From Candidatus Sericytochromatia bacterium (GTDB lineage: Bacteria > Cyanobacteriota > Sericytochromatia > S15B-MN24 > JAQBPE01), in the NCBI GenBank assembly GCA_035285325.1, contig JAYKJB010000051.1, positions 1 through 33,568 of the forward strand: 33,568 bases of DNA. The letters are read 5' to 3'. The notes beneath the pieces were generated by a model. That model searched no databases, had not been told where the DNA came from, and was given only the letters and a program-made list of their open reading frames with translations. Positions 25,973 to 32,479 of the stretch are shown piece by piece (position 1 is the first letter of the stretch; every line of letters starts with the position of its first letter). The translations under genes and the position numbers were made by a program.

Positions 25973-27520
25973 ATGGCTCACGCCCGCTACAGCGGTGTTC
26001 TCTTGCACCCCACCTCACTCCCAGGCGGTCACGGCATCGGGGATATGGGCCCCTCGGCCTACGCCTTTGTCGACTGGCTGGCGCAGGCCAATCAGCGCCT
26101 GTGGCAGGTGCTGCCGCTGGGCCCCACCGGCTATGGTGACTCCCCCTACCAGTCCTTCTCCGCCTTCGCGGGCAACCCCTTGTTGTTGGACCTGGACGCG
26201 TTGGTGGCCGCCGGCTGGCTGTCGTCCGTTGATCTGAACGACGCCCCTGCGAACGGCGATGCGATCGACTACGGGCACGTGGTCTGGTTCAAGTCTGAGC
26301 GTCTGAAACAGGCCTATGCCGGTTTTCAGGCGCATGCCTCGGCAGACCAGCGGGCCGAACTGCAGGCCTTCTGTCGGGCCGAGGCCGCGTGGCTGGATGA
26401 ATTTGCGCTTTACCAGGCGCTGAAAGAGGCGCACGGTGGGGCTTGCTGGAACCAGTGGCCCGCTCCGCTCGCCCGGCGCGAGGCCACGGCGCTCAAGAAG
26501 GCGCGCGCCGCCCACGCGCCCGCGATTGGCTATCACCAGTTTGTTCAGTGGCAGTTTTTCACCCAGTGGGCGGCCCTGCGGGCGCACGCCCAGCACAAGG
26601 GCGTGCGTATCGTGGGCGATGTGCCGATTTTCGTGGCCTTCGACAGTGCTGATGTGTGGGCCAACCCGTCGCTCTTCCATCTCGATGACAACCTCGCGCC
26701 GACCGTGGTGGCCGGTGTTCCGCCGGATTACTTCAGCGAGACCGGCCAGCTTTGGGGCAATCCGCTCTACCGCTGGGACGTGTTGGCCAAGAAGCGTTAC
26801 AGCTGGTGGATCGCCCGGATGCGCCAGGCGCTGCAGCTCTACGACATGGTTCGCCTGGACCATTTCCGCGGCTTCGAGGCGTACTGGGAAGTGCCGGCGG
26901 GGGAGCCGACGGCCGTCAACGGCCGCTGGGTGCGCGGACCGGGTGCCAAGCTGTTCGCGGCCCTGCGCAAGGCTCTGGGAGACGACCTGCCGGTGATTGC
27001 GGAAGACCTGGGCCTGATCACCCCGGAGGTGGAGGCCCTGCGTCTGGCCTTCGACTTGCCCGGCATGAAGATCCTGCAGTTCGCCTTCAGTGGTCCTGGC
27101 CACGCCTACTTGCCGCACAATTACGATCACAACTGCGTCGCCTACACCGGCACGCATGACAACGACACCGTCCGGGGCTGGTTCGACAGTGCCTCCGAGG
27201 CTGAACGGGGCTTCGCCCTGCGCTACCTGGGGACGGACGGGCCGGGCTTCCCGGCCGCCATGGTGCGGGCCGTGCTGGCCAGTCCAGCCCGCATCGCGCT
27301 GGTGCCGGCGCAGGACCTGCTGGGCCTCGGCAGCGCCGCGCGCATGAACACGCCCGGCCTGGCCTCGGCCAACTGGGCCTGGCGCCTCTTCCCGGACCAG
27401 TTGAACGGGGAGCTGGCCCACTGGCTGGGAGACCTGACCTACCTCTACGGCCGCACGCCCGAGGCTGAGATTGAAGTCGCCTCGCCCGAGGTGGAGGCGA
27501 TGGTGGTCCACGCCGTCTGA
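25973..27520 (+). CDS. malQ: 4-alpha-glucanotransferase
   Basis: An amylomaltase (GH77) that transfers alpha-1,4-glucan segments, 515 residues. It opens RYSGVLLHPTSLPGGHGIGD, as in the family. The catalytic triad is visible: nucleophile D296 (VRLDHFRGF), acid/base E344 (IAEDLG) and D396 (GTHDNDT). PLGPTGYGDSPYQSFSAFAGN is the conserved subsite segment. The start is ATG 25973, with GGAGG seven bases upstream. A TAGAAT (25931-25936) in an AT-rich spot may be a -10 element, without a clear -35. Works with the glgP product at 13241 in glycogen/maltodextrin turnover, though the genes are 10 kb apart. A hairpin follows the stop. Confidence 0.98.
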   Translation: MAHARYSGVLLHPTSLPGGHGIGDMGPSAYAFVDWLAQANQRLWQVLPLGPTGYGDSPYQSFSAFAGNPLLLDLDALVAAGWLSSVDLNDAPANGDAIDYGHVVWFKSERLKQAYAGFQAHASADQRAELQAFCRAEAAWLDEFALYQALKEAHGGACWNQWPAPLARREATALKKARAAHAPAIGYHQFVQWQFFTQWAALRAHAQHKGVRIVGDVPIFVAFDSADVWANPSLFHLDDNLAPTVVAGVPPDYFSETGQLWGNPLYRWDVLAKKRYSWWIARMRQALQLYDMVRLDHFRGFEAYWEVPAGEPTAVNGRWVRGPGAKLFAALRKALGDDLPVIAEDLGLITPEVEALRLAFDLPGMKILQFAFSGPGHAYLPHNYDHNCVAYTGTHDNDTVRGWFDSASEAERGFALRYLGTDGPGFPAAMVRAVLASPARIALVPAQDLLGLGSAARMNTPGLASANWAWRLFPDQLNGELAHWLGDLTYLYGRTPEAEIEVASPEVEAMVVHAV

Positions 27521-27536
27521 ACCGTGCCCTGGTAAC

Positions 27537-27560
27537 GGGCCCCTGGGTTGTCAGGGGCCC
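27537..27560 (+). terminator. Hairpin after malQ
   Basis: GGGCCCCTG (27537-27545) and CAGGGGCCC (27552-27560) form a 9-bp perfect stem with a 6-base loop, 16 bases after the malQ stop. Four bases later comes the ribosome site of the next gene, so it may attenuate rather than fully terminate. Confidence 0.6.
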
Positions 27561-27573
27561 TCTGGAGACCTTG

Positions 27574-28149
27574 ATGCCCATCGCTCGCATTCCCTTTCAA
27601 TCGCCGCCGCCCTTCGACTTGCCGGAGGCGTTCGCCGAACCCCTCACCAGTCTGCCCGTGCCCGAGGCGGCCGAACGCGCCTTGGACCTGCTGGGGCAAC
27701 TGGAAGCGGGGGACGTGATGGCCTTCTTCGCGCCGACGGCCGACGGGGGCGTGCGTGTTCTGGCGGCCCGCGCCGGCAGCCCGTTGGGAGAGCTCGCCCT
27801 GGCGGCCTGGCCGGCGGAATCGGCCCAGGCCCATTTCAGCGAGACCCCGCCGGTGCTGGCCGAAGCTCAGGTTGCCCAGCGGCCGCTGCTGTGCATGGGG
27901 CAGCTGGACGAGGCGGAGGCCCCGGCCTGGTCATCGCCCCTGCAGGCTTACTTCCGGGCCGAAGGCTGGGGGGCGCAGCTGGGTTTCCTGTATGTGTATC
28001 CCTGCCAAACGGCTGCCGGGCGACCGGTCGGGGCGCTGTGGGTGCATCGCGCGCTGACCGCGGGCCCCTTGAACCATGACCAGCCCGCCATCGTGGCGGC
28101 CGTGGCGAGTCTGCTCTGTCGCGATCGCCTGCAGGAGGTGGCCTCGTGA
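27574..28149 (+). CDS. GAF-like sensory domain protein (tentative)
   Basis: A 191-residue soluble protein. Its C-terminal half, GFLYVYPCQTAAGRPVGALWVHR followed by NHDQPAIVAAVASLLCRDRL, has the strand-turn-strand plus final helix pattern of GAF domains, which bind small ligands. The N-terminal half (PEAAERALDLLGQLEAGDVMAFFAPTADGGVRVLA) would be the first GAF helix and strands. I cannot name a ligand. The start is ATG 27574, with GGAG six bases upstream; the TTG just before it is an alternative. Its stop overlaps the GTG of the rhodanese gene (GTGA), so the pair is co-translated. Confidence 0.7.
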   Translation: MPIARIPFQSPPPFDLPEAFAEPLTSLPVPEAAERALDLLGQLEAGDVMAFFAPTADGGVRVLAARAGSPLGELALAAWPAESAQAHFSETPPVLAEAQVAQRPLLCMGQLDEAEAPAWSSPLQAYFRAEGWGAQLGFLYVYPCQTAAGRPVGALWVHRALTAGPLNHDQPAIVAAVASLLCRDRLQEVAS

Positions 28150-28526
28150 AGCAGCACGCGCCCGGTTTTCTGGCCCTGGTCGAGGACGCCAAGTCACGCG
28201 TTCGCGAGATCGAGGTGACGGCTTTCCTCGCGCTGAGGGACGGTGCGGACGCCCCCGCTCTGATTGATGTCCGTGAGGATCATGAATGGGCCCAGGCGCA
28301 TGCCACCGACGCCCTGCACCTGAGCAAGGGCATCATTGAACGTGACATCGAAGAACGCTTCCCCGACCACGATACGCCGCTGGTGCTCTATTGTGGCGGA
28401 GGCTTTCGTTCGGCCCTGGCGGCCGATGCGCTGCAGCGGATGGGCTACCGCAATGTGCTGAGCCTGGCGGGGGGCTGGCGGGCCTGGCAGGCTGCCGGCG
28501 CGCCGATCGCCACGCCGGAGCGCTGA
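28146..28526 (+). CDS. Single-domain rhodanese
   Basis: A 126-residue rhodanese-like sulfurtransferase. ALIDVREDHEWAQAHATDALHLSKG is the conserved first half. The active-site loop is C83-G-G-G-F-R-S with the persulfide-forming cysteine, and the end ALQRMGYRNVLSLAGGWRAWQAAGAP is standard. The N-terminus (KQHAPGFLALVEDAKSRVREIEV) is slightly longer than minimal rhodaneses such as GlpE. The start is GTG 28146, overlapping the preceding gene. It could move sulfur or sense redox state together with its GAF-like partner; that link is inferred from overlap only. Confidence 0.93.
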   Translation: MKQHAPGFLALVEDAKSRVREIEVTAFLALRDGADAPALIDVREDHEWAQAHATDALHLSKGIIERDIEERFPDHDTPLVLYCGGGFRSALAADALQRMGYRNVLSLAGGWRAWQAAGAPIATPER

Positions 28527-28542
28527 GCGCGCCACGCGGGTG

Positions 28543-29073
28543 ATGATGCGCGTAAAGAGGGCGATGGCGCTCGCTTGGCTGATCTGGGGGGCCAGCGCAG
28601 CGCCCGGCTGGGCGCTGCAAGCGGATCCCCGTCGCAGCCACGTCGATGCGCAGGCGCCTGCACTGGCGCCCAATGTCTGGGGACGGGCGCCGCTGGTGGG
28701 CGCCACTGACCGGGCTGGTCGGATTCAGCTGTGGGCCTCGGCTTCCTCCATCCAGACCGGCAATGTGCTCTACGATGCTTTCCTGCGACGAGCCCTGGCG
28801 CCGCGCATTGCGGTCTTCACCTCCCCCGTCGGCAACCTGGAGCGGATTCGAGGGGGCCAACGCAGGCGCGTGGACGCCCTCGCTCAGGTGGGACCGGCTG
28901 CCCTGGAACTCCCGCTGACCCTGCGCCTGCGTGGAACGACCCAGGGACTCAGCCTGAACACCTATGTCACGGTTCCGCTGGCGCCCTTCGGGGTGGTCAA
29001 TCCGCTGGGTGGGACCCCGGGACAGGTGCGCGTCGCCGTCTCGGCTTACTTTCCTCACCCGTCCCAGCCCTGA
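28543..29073 (+). CDS. Secreted protein of unknown function
   Basis: About 175 residues with a clear N-terminal signal: basic MRVKRAM, hydrophobic ALAWLIWGASAA, and a likely cleavage after GWA. The mature part (VWGRAPLVGATDRAGRIQLWASASSIQTGN) looks beta-rich, and later segments (LPLTLRLRGTTQGLSLNTYVTVPLAPFG) have alternating strands. I recognise no family and see no cysteines in the mature part. Three start codons follow each other (GTG 28540, ATG 28543, ATG 28546), none with a ribosome site; translation may be coupled to the rhodanese gene ending 16 bases upstream. Confidence 0.65.
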   Translation: MMRVKRAMALAWLIWGASAAPGWALQADPRRSHVDAQAPALAPNVWGRAPLVGATDRAGRIQLWASASSIQTGNVLYDAFLRRALAPRIAVFTSPVGNLERIRGGQRRRVDALAQVGPAALELPLTLRLRGTTQGLSLNTYVTVPLAPFGVVNPLGGTPGQVRVAVSAYFPHPSQP

Positions 29074-29249
29074 TACGCGCCAAAATTTTCCGGTCGCCAC
29101 CTCCACGGGAGGTTCGGACAGGCCTCCTGGCCAAGCCCGCGCCAGGTTCGGACGGCTCGAGGCCGAAGCGTTTCGGGGCCCGTCGCGGGAGCTTGAGCCC
29201 GGTATGGGTGGTGTCGCGCCTTCCCTGGCGGTGCTTCGGGGCCCGATGG

Positions 29250-29280
29250 TATGATGGACGCCTGTAGTTTAAAGTAAAAT
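29250..29280 (+). promoter_or_regulatory. AT-rich promoter region of the POT transporter gene
   Basis: The 252-base spacer 29074-29325 ends in a strikingly AT-rich patch with TATGAT (29250-29255) and TAAAAT (29275-29280), either of which could be a -10. No good -35 was found. Further upstream AGGTTCGGAC is repeated at 29110-29119 and 29144-29153, possibly a regulator site. Confidence 0.35.
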
Positions 29281-29325
29281 TAAATTAACGTGAAGCAAAG
29301 GCAAAGAAGGGAAGGAAATCTGCCC

Positions 29326-30810
29326 ATGTCCGCCGCCCCGTCCACCCTCTGGCAACAGGTCCAGGGGTATTCCCGCGCCTTCTGGTTCGCGAACTTCATG
29401 GAGTTCGTCGAACGCTGGGCCTACTATGGCGTGCGTCTCTCGCTGGCCCTGTACATCGTGGGGGCGGCCAATCTGGGGGGCCTGGAGTTCAACCACATTC
29501 AGAAGGGCAATATCTACCTGTGGTGGGCTGTGATTGCCTCGTTCCTGCCCATGTTCACGGGTGGCTTTGCGGACCGCTACGGTTACAAGAAGACCATCGG
29601 CGTGGCGATCGCCCTGAAGATCGTCGGCTACGCCTTGATGGCGACCCAGCGCGAGTACTGGTCGTTCTTCTCTGGTTGCTTGTTGCTGGCGGCCGGCACC
29701 GGTCTGTTCAAGCCTGGCGTGCAGGGCCTGATCGCGCATAGCGTGGCGGGCCGAAACGCTTCGGTTGGCTGGGGCATCTTCTACGAGCTGGTCAACGTCG
29801 GGGCCTTCATCGCCGGTTTCACCGTCGACCCGCTCAAGGCCTGGGGCGGCTGGTCGGCCATCTTCGCCTTCAACACGGGGTTGGTGGCGCTGAATTTCCT
29901 GCCGCTGTTCATGTTCAAGGAGCCCGATGTGCAGCGCCCGGCGCCCTATGAGCGCTGGCAAGATGGCCTGGCCGAGGTGGGCCGCATCTTCGTCACGTCC
30001 TTGCGGGATATTCTGCAGCCGCGGCTGGCCGTGTTCATTCTGGTGTTCAGCGGATTCTGGTTCTCGTTCCACCAGTTGTTCGACCTGCTGCCCAACTTCA
30101 TCGACGACTGGACGACCGTCGCCAGCACCCCCAGCCTGTTTCACTCGCGTGAGGGCGGGGTGGATTCGGCCCAGATTCTCAATCTGAACTCCGGCTTGAT
30201 CATGGTGTTCATGATCCCGGTGGCCTATGTGGCTTCGCGCTTCCAGCCGCTGGTGGCGATCTGCATCGGCATGTTGGCGGCGATCGCCGGCATCCTGATG
30301 GCCGGAATGACCCAGCTGGGCACCCTGGTGATCGGCGGAGTGGCAGTCTTTACGCTCGGCGAGATGCTTAGCAGCCCGCGCACCAAGGACTACATGGGCA
30401 CGATTGCGCCGCCGGACAAGCGCGCGCTGTTCATGGGCTACGGCGAGGTGCCGAGCGGCTTGGGCTGGGCCTTGGGTTCGATCTTCGCGGGTAACTTCTA
30501 CGAGCATCACGGCGACAAGGTCAACTTCGCGCGGGCCTGGCTTCAGTCGCAGGGCGGCATGACGCCGGAGGCGGTCGCGGCCATTCCCAAGGAAAAGGTC
30601 ATGGAAACCTTGGCGGCCAAGGCGCAGCTGACGATTCCGCAGGCCACGCAGATGCTCTGGAACCTGCATCATCCGCAGGTCATCTGGTACTGGATCGCGG
30701 GGGTCGGGGGCGTGTCGCTGGTGGCGATGGTGATTTACACCTACGTCCTGGCGGCACAAGACCGGCGTCCGGGCGGAGCTTCGAGCGAAGTTCCCGGGGC
30801 CGCCGCGTAG
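29326..30810 (+). CDS. POT-family proton-coupled oligopeptide transporter
   Basis: A 494-residue major-facilitator protein with about 12 membrane segments. The POT proton-coupling motif E-x-x-E-R is at residues 26-30 in FMEFVERWAYYGVR. GGFADRYGYKK is the MFS loop 2-3 motif, and GTGLFKPGVQGLIAHSV with FYELVNVGAFIAGF match the PTR2 signatures. A loop rich in charged residues (FYEHHGDKVNFARAWLQSQG onward, about 390-450) separates the last helices and is longer than usual. ATG 29326, with AAGGA nine bases upstream, is preferred to a GTG at 29290. It imports di/tripeptides with protons by family; substrates are unproven. The gene ends in a canonical terminator. Confidence 0.9.
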   Translation: MSAAPSTLWQQVQGYSRAFWFANFMEFVERWAYYGVRLSLALYIVGAANLGGLEFNHIQKGNIYLWWAVIASFLPMFTGGFADRYGYKKTIGVAIALKIVGYALMATQREYWSFFSGCLLLAAGTGLFKPGVQGLIAHSVAGRNASVGWGIFYELVNVGAFIAGFTVDPLKAWGGWSAIFAFNTGLVALNFLPLFMFKEPDVQRPAPYERWQDGLAEVGRIFVTSLRDILQPRLAVFILVFSGFWFSFHQLFDLLPNFIDDWTTVASTPSLFHSREGGVDSAQILNLNSGLIMVFMIPVAYVASRFQPLVAICIGMLAAIAGILMAGMTQLGTLVIGGVAVFTLGEMLSSPRTKDYMGTIAPPDKRALFMGYGEVPSGLGWALGSIFAGNFYEHHGDKVNFARAWLQSQGGMTPEAVAAIPKEKVMETLAAKAQLTIPQATQMLWNLHHPQVIWYWIAGVGGVSLVAMVIYTYVLAAQDRRPGGASSEVPGAAA

Positions 30811-30870
30811 CGGCCCCACCGGCATCGGCTGCCTTCGCCCGCAAGCTGGACGGGCGAATCACGCGATGGA

Positions 30871-30901
30871 GGCTCCCACGACTCGTGGGGGCCTTTTTTT
30901 T
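30871..30901 (+). terminator. Canonical rho-independent terminator after the POT gene
   Basis: GGCTCCCACG (30871-30880) pairs with CGTGGGGGCC (30884-30893) over a 3-base loop, with one G-T pair, followed by eight T residues. It is the only textbook terminator in the window. Confidence 0.92.
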
Positions 30902-30960
30902 CGGGTGGCAGCGGGGTGTCGCCTTGGGGCACCTCAGTGCCACGGGGGACAGTTGGGCGC

Positions 30961-31189
30961 TCGGATCGGTTGATCTGAAATCTGTCAATGGAATTGTGTG
31001 ATACACATCTCTGATCTTGGCCCGTTCATCTGCCAGTTGTGTACACATCGACTTGATTTGCGGCGAAATGCCGGAAATGATCTTGTGATCAGGATCTCCA
31101 GATCTGAGCCGATCAGTCCAGATCAAACAAGCCCCATGATCTGGTCAGAATTCCAGCCGTCATGGTGGGGTTGTGTGTTACATAACCCC
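30961..31189. promoter_or_regulatory. Non-coding cluster of GATC sites and TGTGT/ACACA dyads
   Basis: The convergent spacer 30811-31177 (367 bases) has no gene. After the terminator, 30961-31140 is about 47% G+C by my count. It holds ten GATC sites starting at 30964, 30972, 31013, 31079, 31087, 31093, 31101, 31111, 31121 and 31138; five are TGATCT or its complement. Dyads: TGTGT-GAT-ACACA at 30995-31007, the perfect palindrome TGTGTACACA at 31038-31047, and a 10-bp stem with one G-T pair at 31167-31189 that overlaps the oxygenase stop. CCAGATCA (31118-31125) faces TGATCTGG (31137-31144), and TCCAGATC is repeated at 31097 and 31117. Because both flanking genes point inward, these are not promoters for them. 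Confidence 0.6.
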
Positions 31190-31912
31190 GCGTTCGTCCG
31201 GGGGGCCGGCCAGCCAGCGGCGCACCTCGTCGCCGAAGGGCCCCGGCCCCGTCCCGCCCGAGAGTGGCGGTTCCGCCGGGGTCGCCTCACGGCGCGTGCC
31301 CACCCGAACGTCGGGCAGGTGCGCCAGTTGCACGTCCGTCAGGCGGTACTGTTCCACCACCAGACTGAGCCGCGCCTCGTAAATGTCCGGCGCCCCCGCG
31401 TCCACCGGGGTGACCTCATGGCGCAGTTCGCCGCGGAAGGTCACCAGGGCACCCTCGCGCGGCGTGACGGTGGCCTTCAGACGCTGGCCCTCATAGAGCT
31501 TCAAGTCACCCCCACGCAAGCTGGGGGGCACCTCGAGGTACAGCACGGAGACGCTGCGCGGGGTGCGCACGCCCGGGATGTGGCTGCTCAGGCTCAGGTC
31601 GATGTGCGGGGCCACCCCGGCGCCGTTGGTGATCAGCAGCGGGTTGAGGAAAAACGCATTGCATTCCGGACGCAGGGCGGCTTCGAAGAAGGGCGCAAAA
31701 GCCGGAAACTGGGTGATGACTTCATCCAGCTGGCTGCGGCAGAAGGCGACGGAAAACCCATAGGTGCCTGTGAATCGCTGGTTGAGGTTGCTGGCGCCCA
31801 TCAGGGGCGAGTTCAGCACGGCACGCCGGATCTCCGCCACCTGCTGGGGAGCCAGGGGCGCTGCTTGTAAGCGGTAGTGACGGAAGCGCCCGAAGCGCCA
31901 GAAGCCTTGCAT
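31178..31912 (-). CDS. 2-oxoglutarate/Fe(II)-dependent dioxygenase
   Basis: A 244-residue protein with the iron facial triad H103-x-D105 (GVAPHIDLSL) and H165 (LRHEVTPV), and R181 (EARLSLVVEQYRL) to bind 2-oxoglutarate. EVPPSLRGGDLKLYEGQRL is the strand pair between them and resembles prolyl-hydroxylase-like (P4Hc/PKHD) enzymes, which hydroxylate protein or small-molecule targets. The C-terminal 45 residues are extra and Pro/Gly-rich. The start is ATG 31912, with AGGA nine bases upstream. The stop codon lies inside a 23-base hairpin (31167-31189). The substrate is unknown. Confidence 0.87.
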   Translation of the reverse strand: MQGFWRFGRFRHYRLQAAPLAPQQVAEIRRAVLNSPLMGASNLNQRFTGTYGFSVAFCRSQLDEVITQFPAFAPFFEAALRPECNAFFLNPLLITNGAGVAPHIDLSLSSHIPGVRTPRSVSVLYLEVPPSLRGGDLKLYEGQRLKATVTPREGALVTFRGELRHEVTPVDAGAPDIYEARLSLVVEQYRLTDVQLAHLPDVRVGTRREATPAEPPLSGGTGPGPFGDEVRRWLAGPPDERGVM

Positions 31913-32053
31913 GGGTCAGATTCCTATCCTTCATCGTACCCCACTGCCTGCGAACTCGGCGTGGGAAGGCATCACCGACGACGCAATGGGCCACGCCGTG
32001 AGAGGCATAGCGACGCGCCGGGTGTCGTATCATGGAGAGGTGAGGGGAGCGGC

Positions 32054-32479
32054 ATGGCAGAAGTGACCCTGGCACCAGGCGTCTGGGTGTCGGAAGATGC
32101 GTTGACCTTCCGGGCCTCCCGCAGCGGCGGGCCCGGGGGCCAACACGTCAACAAGGTGGCCTCCAAGATCGAGCTGCGCGTGGCGCTGGCGGCGATCGAC
32201 GGCCTGCGCGACGACGCGCGCGCGCGCCTCGCCGACCTGGCCGGCAGCCGCCTGCTGGGGGACGGCACGCTGGTGATTGTGGCGCAGACCTCCCGTCACC
32301 AGCTGGCGAACCGGGAAGCGGCGCTGGAGCGTATGGCGCTGCTGGTGCGCCAGGCTCTGGTGCCCCCGGTGCCGCGCAAGGCCACCAAGCCCACGCGCGC
32401 CAGCGGCGAACGCCGCCTGGCCAGCAAGAAGAAGGAAGGCGCCAAGAAGCGCCAGCGTGGGGGCGGTTATGACGACTGA
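32054..32479 (+). CDS. arfB: Ribosome-rescue peptidyl-tRNA hydrolase ArfB
   Basis: A 141-residue single-domain release-factor relative. GGQ is at residues 28-30 in RSGGPGGQHVNKVASKIELR. There is no codon-recognition domain. The C-terminal tail is strongly basic (KATKPTRASGERRLASKKKEGAKKRQRG), which in ArfB/YaeJ enters the empty mRNA channel of stalled ribosomes. The start is ATG 32054, with GGGGAG about five bases upstream; TATCAT (32028-32033) may be a -10. The last codons overlap the start of the dus gene by 11 bases. Confidence 0.95.
   Translation: MAEVTLAPGVWVSEDALTFRASRSGGPGGQHVNKVASKIELRVALAAIDGLRDDARARLADLAGSRLLGDGTLVIVAQTSRHQLANREAALERMALLVRQALVPPVPRKATKPTRASGERRLASKKKEGAKKRQRGGGYDD

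Noticed and set aside
30961-31189. Replication origin (oriC) reading of the GATC cluster
   Set aside because: No clear DnaA-box array and no dnaA or dnaN nearby, so I kept it only as an unexplained site.
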